DNA of 64,000 nucleotides from Gp7-AA6 sp963832145 (GTDB taxonomy: Bacteria; Acidobacteriota; Thermoanaerobaculia; UBA5066; Gp7-AA6): assembly GCA_963832145.1 (NCBI GenBank), contig CAWHTA010000011.1:248001-312000 (forward strand), given 5' to 3'. Under the pieces are notes generated by a model. It was not told the origin of the DNA, made no database searches, and saw only the letters and a program-made list of their open reading frames with translations. This document shows, piece by piece, positions 33,469-40,849 of the stretch. A program made the translations under genes and the position numbers. How positions within the stretch are numbered: the stretch's first letter is position 1; each line of letters opens with the position of its first letter.

Positions 33469-33969
33469 ATGACATCGCGCCTGACCCCGCTCGAGATTCA
33501 GAAGCACCGTTTCGGCCGGAAGTGGAAGGGGCTCGACCCCTCGGAAGTGGGGTCGTTCCTCCAGATGGCCGCGGAAGAGATGGAGGCGCTCGCCCGCGAG
33601 AACGCGGGACTGGCCGGGCGCATCCGCGTCCTCGAGGAGGAGAACGCGGACCACCGCGAACGCGAGCGGATCCTGAAGGAGACGCTCGTGTCGGCGCAGC
33701 GCGCTTCCGAGGACATCCGCGGGGCGGCGCGGTCGCAGGCGGAGCTCACCGTGCGGGAGGCCGAAGACTCTGCGGAGCGCCTCACACACAACGCGATGCA
33801 GCGCGCGGCGGAGATCGAGAAGGCGATTCACGAGCTCAAGCTGCAGCGGGCCGGCTTTCGCCTCGAGATCCAGAAGATGCTCGAGCTCTTCAATCACGCC
33901 GTCGAGATGGACCGTCAGCAGGACGAGCAGGATCGGCCGCTGTCGTACCTCAGGCGAAATCCGGGATAG
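33469..33969 (+). CDS. DivIVA-domain protein
   Basis: 166 aa. N-terminal LTPLEIQKHRFGRKWKGLDPSEVGSFLQMAAEEMEAL is the membrane-curvature-binding DivIVA start, and the rest is a long coiled coil (ENAGLAGRIRVLEEENADHRERERILKETLVSAQRASEDIRGAARSQAEL). Preceded by GGGAGG. As the last gene of rnhA-yggS-yggT-divIVA it probably marks poles or the septum. Confidence 0.93.
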   Translation: MTSRLTPLEIQKHRFGRKWKGLDPSEVGSFLQMAAEEMEALARENAGLAGRIRVLEEENADHRERERILKETLVSAQRASEDIRGAARSQAELTVREAEDSAERLTHNAMQRAAEIEKAIHELKLQRAGFRLEIQKMLELFNHAVEMDRQQDEQDRPLSYLRRNPG

Positions 33970-33978
33970 TTCGGACCG

Positions 33979-34062
33979 AGCTGTCAGCCATCAGCGATCA
34001 GCCATCAGCCAGGCAAGGAGCGGTCTCCAAGCTGACCGCTGAAAGCTGAGAGCTGAAAGCTT
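33979..34062. repeat. AGCTATCAGC-type palindromic repeat
   Basis: AGCTGTCAGCCATCAGCGATCAGCCATCAGC ... AAGCTGACCGCTGAAAGCTGAGAGCTGAAAGC. Runs straight into the TTG start of hutI. Confidence 0.88.
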
Positions 34063-35335
34063 GTCTTCCCTCGAGATTCGCGGCGCGGCGAGCCTGGCGA
34101 CGCCGATCGGAAACACGGCGCGGCGCGGGCGCGAGCAGGGGGAGATCCGGAGAATCCGTGAGCCCGCGGTGCGCGCGGAAGGCGGCGTTCTCACTTTCGT
34201 CGGGACGGAGGCGGACTACCGGCGGGAGTTCGGAGGCCGCCCGGCGGACGTTACCGTCGACGCCGCCGGCGGAACCCTCCTTCCCGGCCTCGTCGACGCG
34301 CACACGCACCCGGTCTGGACCGGGGACCGCGGCGAGGAGATCGGGCGACGCCTCGCTGGCGAGAGCTACTCGGCGATCGCCGCGGACGGCGGGGGCATCC
34401 TCGCCACGGTCCGCGCGACGCGGGCCGCGACGGACGAGCAGCTCGCGTCGACTGTCGCTTCGCGCCTCGCCGTCATGCTCCGGCACGGAACGACGACGGT
34501 GGAGGCGAAGTCGGGATACGGCCTCACCGTCGACGACGAGATCCGTGCGCTGCGGCTTCTGCGGAAGCTGGGAGAGGATCCCGACCTTCCCGCGATCGTC
34601 CCGACGCTCCTCGCCGCCCACGAGGTTCCGCCCGAATTCCGCGACCGGAGGGAGGAGTGGGTCCGCCTGATCGCGGAGGAGATCGTGCCGCGCGCCGCCC
34701 GCGAGGGCCTCGCGCGCTTCTGCGACGTCTTCTGCGAGGAGGGCGTGTTCACCGTCGAGGAGTCCCGCAGGATTCTCGAGGCCGGCCGCCGCGCAGGGCT
34801 CGGCCTGCGCGTGCACGCGGACGAGCTCGCGCGCTCGGGGGGCACGCTCCTCGCGGCGGAGCTCGGCGCGACGTCCGCGGATCATCTGCTCTTCGCCGGC
34901 GAGGCGGAGGTCGCGGCACTCGCGCGTTCCGGGACTGTCGCCGTGATCCTCCCCGGCACGGCCTGGTGGATGCGCTCCCGCCGCGCACCCGCGCGCGCGA
35001 TGATCGAGGCGGGGGTACCGGTCGCGGTCGCCTCCGACGCGAATCCCGGCACCTGCTACACGGAGTCCCTCGCCTCGGTCGCCGCGCACGCGTGCCTCGA
35101 CTCGGGACTCACTGTGGAGGAGACATTGACCGGCTGCACGTTGAACGCCGCGGCGTCCCTCGGCCTCGCCGACCGCATCGGCTCACTCGAGCCGGGCAAG
35201 GGGGCGGACGTGATCGTTCTCGCGGCGCCCGACGACAGGCACCTCGTCTACCATTGGGGCGTGAACCTGATTTCGATGGTGGTGCGACAGGGACGCGTTG
35301 TCGCCACCTCAAGCCAAAATGGGGGACAGACTTAA
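34061..35335 (+). CDS. hutI: Imidazolonepropionase
   Basis: 424 aa amidohydrolase that opens 4-imidazolone-5-propionate to formiminoglutamate in histidine degradation. Metal site VDAHTHPVWTGDRGEEIGRRLAGESY, GGGILATVRATR, TTTVEAKSGYGL, LRVHADELARSGG and the C-terminal VPVAVASDANPGTCYTESL. Starts at a TTG abutting a repeat. The last residues (SQNGGQT) and the stop come from another repeat that overlaps the 3' end, so the original tail was probably shorter or different. It precedes the next folate-linked step by 45 bp. Confidence 0.94.
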   Translation: MSSLEIRGAASLATPIGNTARRGREQGEIRRIREPAVRAEGGVLTFVGTEADYRREFGGRPADVTVDAAGGTLLPGLVDAHTHPVWTGDRGEEIGRRLAGESYSAIAADGGGILATVRATRAATDEQLASTVASRLAVMLRHGTTTVEAKSGYGLTVDDEIRALRLLRKLGEDPDLPAIVPTLLAAHEVPPEFRDRREEWVRLIAEEIVPRAAREGLARFCDVFCEEGVFTVEESRRILEAGRRAGLGLRVHADELARSGGTLLAAELGATSADHLLFAGEAEVAALARSGTVAVILPGTAWWMRSRRAPARAMIEAGVPVAVASDANPGTCYTESLASVAAHACLDSGLTVEETLTGCTLNAAASLGLADRIGSLEPGKGADVIVLAAPDDRHLVYHWGVNLISMVVRQGRVVATSSQNGGQT

Positions 35336-35367
35336 GTCGAAATGGGGGACAGACTTCAGTCTGTCCC
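35316..35367. repeat. Double GGGGGACAGACTT repeat overlapping the hutI stop
   Basis: AAATGGGGGACAGACTTAAGTCG then AAATGGGGGACAGACTTCAGTCTGTCCC: two direct copies, each with a self-complementary centre. The first supplies the terminal codons and stop of hutI; the second lies in the leader of the cyclodeaminase gene. Confidence 0.85.
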
Positions 35368-35380
35368 GAGTTATACGCAG

Positions 35381-36007
35381 ATGCAGTTCGAAAAGCTCTC
35401 TTTCGCAGACCTCGCCGCCGCCCTCGCCTCCGACGCCCCGACTCCGGGCGGCGGCACCGCGGCCGCGCTCGCGGGGGCCATGGGCGCCGCGCTGGCGGAG
35501 ATGGTCGCGGGCCTGACCCTCTCGAAAGAGAAGTACGCCGAAGCGCACGACGTCGTCCGGCCGATCGCCGGGGCGGCCCGGCGGACGCGAGCCGAGCTCC
35601 TCCGGCTGGCCGACAAGGACTCCGAGTCCTACGATCGCGTCCTGGCCGCGCGGCGGCTGCCCAAGGGGACCGACGAAGAGCGCGAAGAGCGCTCGAGGCG
35701 CATTTCCGACGCGACCCGGCACGCCGCGGAGGTTCCGATGCAGACCGCCCGGGAAGCGGCCCGGCTGCTGGACGAGATCCCGACGCTGGCCGTGAAAGGG
35801 AACCCCAACGCGGCTTCGGACGCCGGGGCGGCGGCCCTTCTCCTCGCCGCGGCCGTGGAAGGGGCGCTCCTGAACGTCGCCATCAACCTCGACGGGGCGG
35901 GCGATCCCGCCTTCGCGGAGGAGATGCGGTCGGAAGCCTCACGGCTCAGCAAGGAGGCCGCGGCGACCCGCGACGACGTTCTCTCGCTCGTTCGCGCGCG
36001 GTTCTGA
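35381..36007 (+). CDS. fchA: Formimidoyltetrahydrofolate cyclodeaminase (FTCD_C / FchA type)
   Basis: 208 aa all-helical protein. The signature SDAPTPGGGTAAALAGAMGAALAEMVAGLT lies near the N-terminus, followed by KEKYAEAHDVVRPIAGAARR, DKDSESYDRVLAARRLPKGTDEE and the conserved VKGNPNAASDAGAAALLLAAAVEGALLNVAINLDG. It converts 5-formimino-THF to methenyl-THF and ammonia. ATG at 35381 chosen because the longer frame begins within repeat sequence. With hutI it covers late steps of histidine-to-glutamate breakdown; hutH and hutU are not in this window. Confidence 0.92.
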   Translation: MQFEKLSFADLAAALASDAPTPGGGTAAALAGAMGAALAEMVAGLTLSKEKYAEAHDVVRPIAGAARRTRAELLRLADKDSESYDRVLAARRLPKGTDEEREERSRRISDATRHAAEVPMQTAREAARLLDEIPTLAVKGNPNAASDAGAAALLLAAAVEGALLNVAINLDGAGDPAFAEEMRSEASRLSKEAAATRDDVLSLVRARF

Positions 36008-36077
36008 TCGTTTCGCGTCTCTCCATCCCTCTCAATCCGTGAGGGTTGCGCGCTCGGCGCGCGAATGGCGTTTTCTC

Positions 36078-36106
36078 TTGACACCCCCGTGCGTTTTTGT
36101 TACTCT
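36078..36106 (+). promoter_or_regulatory. Near-consensus sigma-70 promoter ahead of polA
   Basis: TTGACA, a 17-bp spacer (CCCCCGTGCGTTTTTGT) and TACTCT. One of the best promoters in the window. The predicted start is near 36112, only a few bases before a strong terminator hairpin. Confidence 0.75.
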
Positions 36107-36119
36107 TCTTCCATTGAAT

Positions 36120-36155
36120 CGCGCGGCACCCAAAAGGTCCGCGCGGTTTTTTTTT
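36120..36155 (+). terminator. Strong intrinsic terminator / attenuator just after a promoter
   Basis: CGCGCGGCACC - CAAAA - GGTCCGCGCG stem with one bulge, then nine consecutive Ts. It ends about 45 nt after the expected transcription start at ~36112, so it would either release a tiny RNA or regulate read-through toward polA. The rest of the 404-bp gap up to polA holds a second T-rich patch (GGGGTTTTTTG near 36270) and a palindromic element. Confidence 0.8.
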
Positions 36156-36322
36156 GCGTCTCGCCCCTCCTGCTTCCAACCAATTCCAGCCGCTCCGTTT
36201 ACTCCCTTGCCGCGCGGAGAAAACGCCGCTCTCGTTTGCCGCCCGAGTGACGGAAGGCGCGATTCCATTGGGGTTTTTTGCTGAATGGAGGGCTCTCAGC
36301 CTCCGTTCGGAGTCAGCGGGGA

Positions 36323-36385
36323 GGGATCTGACCCCCTCGCGCTCTCGTCCTTTCCGCCACTCGGCTCGTGGGGGTCAGACCCCAT
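36323..36385. repeat. GGGATCTGACCCC ... GGGGGTCAGACCCC element
   Basis: Two short palindromes (ATCTGACCCCC and GGGGGTCAGACCCC) in inverted orientation around a ~35-bp spacer, 27 bp before the polA start. Same end sequence group as at 5924 and 50461. Confidence 0.8.
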
Positions 36386-36411
36386 ACGCCTCCCCTAGAA
36401 TCCGAGGCCTC

Positions 36412-39018
36412 ATGCCTGAGGCGCCGAAGCTCTACCTGGTGGACGCGATGTCCAACATCCACCGGGCGTACCACGCGATCCAGCGGCTCTCGACGTCGGC
36501 CGGCCGCCCGACGAACGCCATCTACGGCTTCGTGAACATGCTCCGCAAGATGCTCCGGGAGCACACGCCGGACTACCTCGCTGTCGCGTGGGACGGGCCG
36601 GAGCGGACCGTGCGCCACGAGGCGTACGCCGAGTACAAGGCGAACCGCCAGCCGATGGCGGACGACCTCCGGGTCCAGCTCCCCGCGATCCGCCAGATCC
36701 TCGACGCGTATGGGATCCCCGTCCTCGAGCTCGCCGGCTACGAGGCCGACGACGTGATCGGCACCCTCTCGAAGAAGGCCTCCACGATGGGGTTCGACGT
36801 CGTCATCGTCACGGCCGACAAGGACATGCTCCAGCTCGTCGGGCCGCGCGTCCGCGTCTTTCACACGGGCCGCGAGAAGTTCCTCGACGAGGCGGGCGTG
36901 CGCGAGTTCTTCGGGGTCGCGCCCGATCGCGTCGCGGACGTCCTCGCCCTCATGGGAGACAGCGTCGACAACATCCCGGGCGTTCCGCGGGTCGGCGAGG
37001 TCACGGCCAAGAAGTGGATCGCCGAGTTCGGGGACCTGACGACGCTCCTCGAGCGCGCCGGGGAGGTGAAAGGAAAAGTGGGCGAGAGCCTCCGCGAGCA
37101 CAAGGAGGACGCGCTCATCTCCCGCAGGCTCGTCGAGATCCCGACGGATCTCGACATCCCGTTCGCGCCGGACGCGTTGAAGTGCACGACAGCCGACTCG
37201 GCGCGGTTGAAGGAGCTCTTCGTCGAGCTCGAGTTCCACTCGCTCGCGGCGGAGATCCACGACCAGTCGGCGGTGCGCGCCGAGGTCACCTCGACGCGCC
37301 GCCGTCCCGGCGAGGCGTTCGGCGTCGATCCGTCGGGGCCGCTCGGCGTCGCGGTCCTCCGCGCGAAGGACCAGGTACTGCTGGCCGTGTCGGATGGCGA
37401 GAACGTCGAGATCGCCGAGGAGCCGGCGGCCGCGGTCGCCGCGCGGTGGCGCGAGCTCGACCGGCCCGGCCGGCCGGTCACTGTCGCCGACGCGAAGCCG
37501 CTCGACGCGCTGCTCGCGCGGGAGGGCGGCGCCGTCGCCGCCGACGTTTTCGACGTCTGTCTCGCCCAGTACGTCCTCTCGCCCGGGATGGGCAGCTCCG
37601 ACTTCGAGGTGATGGCCTTCCAGCGGATGGGGCTTCGAGTGACGCCCGACAAGGAGGCCGGCATCGTTTCCTGCGGGCTGCCGGAGGGGTACGCGGTCGA
37701 GACGGCGGACCGCTGGCTCGGAGAGCGCGCGTCCGGCACCCTGCAGCTCGCGAACCGGCTGCGCGCGGAAATGGAGACGCGCCCGGAGCTCGAGAAGATC
37801 TACCGCGAGATCGAGCGGCCGCTGACGCCCGTGCTCGCGCGGATGGAGATCGCCGGCATCGCCGTCGACATCCCGTACCTCAAGGAAATCTCCGTGCGGA
37901 TGGACCGCGACCTGCGCGCCCTGGAGGAAAAGATCTGGGCCGAGTCGGGCGAGCAGTTCAACGTCAACTCGCCCGTCAAGCTCGGGCAGGTCCTGTTCGA
38001 GAAGATGAAACTCCCCGTCGGCCGGAAGACCGCGAAGACGCGGGTCTCGTCCACCGGCATCGAGGTGTTGAACGACCTCGCCGAAGCCGGGTTCCCGATC
38101 GCGAAGCTCGTGATCGAGTACCGCGAGATCTCCAAGCTCAAGGGGACGTACGTCGACGCGCTCCCGCAGCTCGCCGACGAGCAGTCGCGCGTGCACTCCT
38201 CGTTCCACCAGACCGTCGCGGCGACCGGGCGGCTTTCCTCCTCCGACCCGAACCTGCAGAACATCCCGATCCGCACGGCCGCCGGACGCGAGATCCGCCG
38301 GGCTTTCGTGGCGCCGCCCGGGCACAAGCTCGTCATCGCGGACTACTCGCAGATCGAGCTGCGCATCCTCGCGCACCTTTCCGGCGACCAGGCGCTCATC
38401 GCCGGCTTCGAGCGCGGAGACGACATCCACCGAGCGACCGCCGCGAAGATCTTCGGCGTCTCCCCCGACCTCGTCAGCCAGGAGATGCGTTTCGCGGCGA
38501 AGCGGATCAACTTCGCGCTCCTCTACGGCATGGCGGCGTTCACCCTCGGCAAGGACCTCGGAGTCTCGACGGCGGAGGCGAAGACGTACATCGAGTCTTA
38601 CTTCAACCAGTTCCCGCGCGTGCGCGGTTACCTGGACGGGATCCTGGAAGAGGCGCGCCGCACGAAGGAGGTCCGCACGATCTTCGGACGCGTGAGACCG
38701 ATTCCGGACATCCAGGCTTCCAACGGCATGGTCCGCGGCAACGCCGAGCGGATGGCGCTGAACGCGCCGTTCCAGGGTTCCGCGGCGGACATCATCAAGA
38801 TCGCGATGGTCCGGCTCGATCGCGCGCTCGCGGATTCGGGATCGCGGGCGCGCCTTCTTCTCCAGGTGCACGACGAGCTCGTCCTGGAAGCGCCCGAGGA
38901 AGAGGTCGCCGAGCTTTCGGCCCTCGTCCGGCGGGTGATGGAGGGGGCGGCGGACCTCGCCGTGCGCCTCGCGGTGGACGTCGGGTCGGGGCAGGACTGG
39001 CTGAACGCGAAGCATTGA
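36412..39018 (+). CDS. polA: DNA polymerase I
   Basis: 868 aa. Residues ~1-290: 5' nuclease domain (LYLVDAMSNIHRAYHAI, VAWDGPERTVRHEAYAEYKANR, GYEADDVIGTLSKKAS, VIVTADKDMLQLV, ALMGDSVDNIPGVPRVGEVTAKKWI). Residues ~310-480: exonuclease-like domain in which the first DxE metal motif is absent (VDPSGPLGVAVLRAKD), so proofreading is probably lost, as in Taq. Residues ~490-868: polymerase with motif A VIADYSQIELRILAHLSGD, motif B RFAAKRINFALLYGMAAF and motif C LLLQVHDELVLEAP. Acts in Okazaki fragment maturation and repair. Confidence 0.96.
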   Translation: MPEAPKLYLVDAMSNIHRAYHAIQRLSTSAGRPTNAIYGFVNMLRKMLREHTPDYLAVAWDGPERTVRHEAYAEYKANRQPMADDLRVQLPAIRQILDAYGIPVLELAGYEADDVIGTLSKKASTMGFDVVIVTADKDMLQLVGPRVRVFHTGREKFLDEAGVREFFGVAPDRVADVLALMGDSVDNIPGVPRVGEVTAKKWIAEFGDLTTLLERAGEVKGKVGESLREHKEDALISRRLVEIPTDLDIPFAPDALKCTTADSARLKELFVELEFHSLAAEIHDQSAVRAEVTSTRRRPGEAFGVDPSGPLGVAVLRAKDQVLLAVSDGENVEIAEEPAAAVAARWRELDRPGRPVTVADAKPLDALLAREGGAVAADVFDVCLAQYVLSPGMGSSDFEVMAFQRMGLRVTPDKEAGIVSCGLPEGYAVETADRWLGERASGTLQLANRLRAEMETRPELEKIYREIERPLTPVLARMEIAGIAVDIPYLKEISVRMDRDLRALEEKIWAESGEQFNVNSPVKLGQVLFEKMKLPVGRKTAKTRVSSTGIEVLNDLAEAGFPIAKLVIEYREISKLKGTYVDALPQLADEQSRVHSSFHQTVAATGRLSSSDPNLQNIPIRTAAGREIRRAFVAPPGHKLVIADYSQIELRILAHLSGDQALIAGFERGDDIHRATAAKIFGVSPDLVSQEMRFAAKRINFALLYGMAAFTLGKDLGVSTAEAKTYIESYFNQFPRVRGYLDGILEEARRTKEVRTIFGRVRPIPDIQASNGMVRGNAERMALNAPFQGSAADIIKIAMVRLDRALADSGSRARLLLQVHDELVLEAPEEEVAELSALVRRVMEGAADLAVRLAVDVGSGQDWLNAKH

Positions 39019-39091
39019 CGCAATGCCGGCCGAGTCGTTTTCACCCGGAATGTGACGCACGTCACTTTCGCTATACTTCGCGCGCAATTCG

Positions 39092-40108
39092 ATGAAACGC
39101 TTTCGACCTCTCGTCCCGGCGCTCGCCGTCGCGCTCGCGCTCACCGCCGGCTCGGCCGTGGGCCAGGAGCCCGAGCCGACACCGACGCCCGCGCCGACCC
39201 CCTCGTCGGACGCGCGTCCGGTGACTTCCGAGCCGCTCTCACCCGCCCCGACGCCGGGCGGACCGGGTGCCCCCGCGATCGCGCCGACGGCCATCGTCCT
39301 CGTCGCGGCGCCGACTCCGACGCCCGCGCCCCCCGTCCGCGTGACCGATCCGGCGGTCGTCGCGATTCTCCAGGCGCCGGGTGAGAACCCGTTCGGCCTC
39401 GTCGCCCAGGTCCCGGCGGCGGTTCCCCCGAAGCTGACGTTCGTCGACGGGATCGTCAACGCGACCCGGTTCGTTTCGGTCCGGGTGGACCGGACGGGCC
39501 GGCCGATGGGATCGCGCCCCGAACGCGACCCGATCCCGTCGCTCGCCGATGAAGCGCAGAGGTCGTTCGCCAAGTGGACGTTCGATCCGGGCCGGAAGGG
39601 CTCGGAGCCCGTCGAGACGTGGGCTTCGCTCCGGCTCGATCTCACAGTCGAGATCGACACGCCGCGATCGGTTCAGGGCGTGCTCACTCCCGTCACTCCG
39701 GCAACTCCCGTTCCCCGGCCGCTCCTGTGGCCGGCGGACGAAGTCTGGCTCGAGGGCCGCAAAGCGACTCCGAGCGACGGAACGATCCCGCTCGAGACGC
39801 TCGACTCCCCGCCGATGCCGAAGAAGACGCCGTGGGACGCGGACTCCTACAGGGGTCCGTTCTCGGCGAAATTCTGGGTCAAGGTGACGTCCAACGGCAT
39901 CGTCGAAAAGGCCGTGCCTCTCGAAGCGAGCGACCCGGTGCTCATCGCCTACCTGCGCCGCGCGATGGGCTCGTGGGCTTTCCGTCCCGCCCAGGCGAAC
40001 GGCGCGCCCGTGGACTCCTGGAACGAGCTCGTCCTCTCCGGCCAGATCGGCTACGACATCGAGCTGAAGCAGATCGCGTCTCTGCGAAGGACGCTCTTCG
40101 GCTCGTAG
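39092..40108 (+). CDS. Secreted Pro-rich protein with two TonB-C-like modules
   Basis: 338 aa. Signal peptide RFRPLVPALAVALALTAGSAVG, a Pro/Thr/Ala spacer (PEPTPTPAPTP) and two related modules: FVSVRVDRTGRPMGSRPERDP...EAQRSFAKWTFDPGRKGSEPVETWASLRLDL and FWVKVTSNGIVEKAVPLEASDPVLIAYLRRAMGSWAFRPAQANGAPVDSWNELVL. Each shows the TonB C-terminal pattern (v.v...G.v......... a...w.F.Pa..nG.pv). A periplasmic linker/TonB-like role is plausible, but there is no N-terminal membrane anchor beyond the signal sequence and no ExbBD nearby. Confidence 0.78.
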   Translation: MKRFRPLVPALAVALALTAGSAVGQEPEPTPTPAPTPSSDARPVTSEPLSPAPTPGGPGAPAIAPTAIVLVAAPTPTPAPPVRVTDPAVVAILQAPGENPFGLVAQVPAAVPPKLTFVDGIVNATRFVSVRVDRTGRPMGSRPERDPIPSLADEAQRSFAKWTFDPGRKGSEPVETWASLRLDLTVEIDTPRSVQGVLTPVTPATPVPRPLLWPADEVWLEGRKATPSDGTIPLETLDSPPMPKKTPWDADSYRGPFSAKFWVKVTSNGIVEKAVPLEASDPVLIAYLRRAMGSWAFRPAQANGAPVDSWNELVLSGQIGYDIELKQIASLRRTLFGS

Positions 40109-40111
40109 GCC

Positions 40112-40849
40112 TTGACCGGCCACGGTCTCCCCTCGGCCCTCGCCGGGCAACTCCGCCCGGAGTTCCCCTCCGAAGTCGATCGCACCCGCCTCCATCGAGG
40201 CCGGCTCGCGAGCCTGCTGACGTTTGTCGCGGGCGCGAACGCGATCGCCTTCGGGCGGCGCGTCTTCCTCTCGCGGTCGGCCTCCGCGTGCCTCGAGGGT
40301 GAAGCCGGGGACGCGTTCCGCCTTCTCGCTCACGAGCTCTCGCACGTCGCGCAGTACCGCCGGCACGGAGCCGCGATTTTTCTCGGACGCTACGTCGGCG
40401 AGTACCTGCGCGGCCGCTTCGACGGCCTCGACCATCGAAAGGCCTACCTCGCGATCTCGTTCGAGCGCGAAGCGGAGGGTCGGGCGCAGGCCTGCGTGGC
40501 GCGGCGCACCCGCCGGGTCCGGAGGCGAAGCGCAGGTCTAGGCGGCGTGGCCCGCTCCGCGAAGCAACTCGCGGAACCGCGGGTCGTCGCGGATCTTGTC
40601 GAAGAACGGGTAAACCTTCATCGGAACGAGGAAGCTCGCGCGATACGCGAACGCTTTGTCGAGCCACTCGAAGGTGCCGTCGATGTCGTGGAGCGCGAGG
40701 TGGAGCTGCACCATCGCGACCATCGGCACGTAACCCGTCTTCGCGCGCTCCTTCATATCCGCGAGGATTCGCTCGGCGGCGGTCGTGTCGCCGGCCTGCA
40801 GCGCGCGCCAGAGCGAGACCGGCAAGCATCGTCGGGCTTCCGTTCGTGA
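40112..40849 (+). CDS. DUF4157-like putative metallopeptidase (3' part doubtful)
   Basis: Starts at a TTG 3 bp after the previous stop. Residues ~1-120 are convincing: ANAIAFGRRVFLSRSASAC, FRLLAHELSHVAQYRRHG with an HExxH-like HELSH box, GRYVGEYLRGRFDGLDHRKAYLAISFEREAEG. This matches the DUF4157 fold often found near contractile-injection loci, in a small solitary form. From about residue 140 the frame runs antisense to the kinase/TPR gene and becomes Arg-rich. A +1 frame instead stops at 40541, right at the convergent gene's end, so a single-base error near 40480 probably extends the frame artificially. Confidence 0.6.
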   Translation: MTGHGLPSALAGQLRPEFPSEVDRTRLHRGRLASLLTFVAGANAIAFGRRVFLSRSASACLEGEAGDAFRLLAHELSHVAQYRRHGAAIFLGRYVGEYLRGRFDGLDHRKAYLAISFEREAEGRAQACVARRTRRVRRRSAGLGGVARSAKQLAEPRVVADLVEERVNLHRNEEARAIRERFVEPLEGAVDVVEREVELHHRDHRHVTRLRALLHIREDSLGGGRVAGLQRAPERDRQASSGFRS

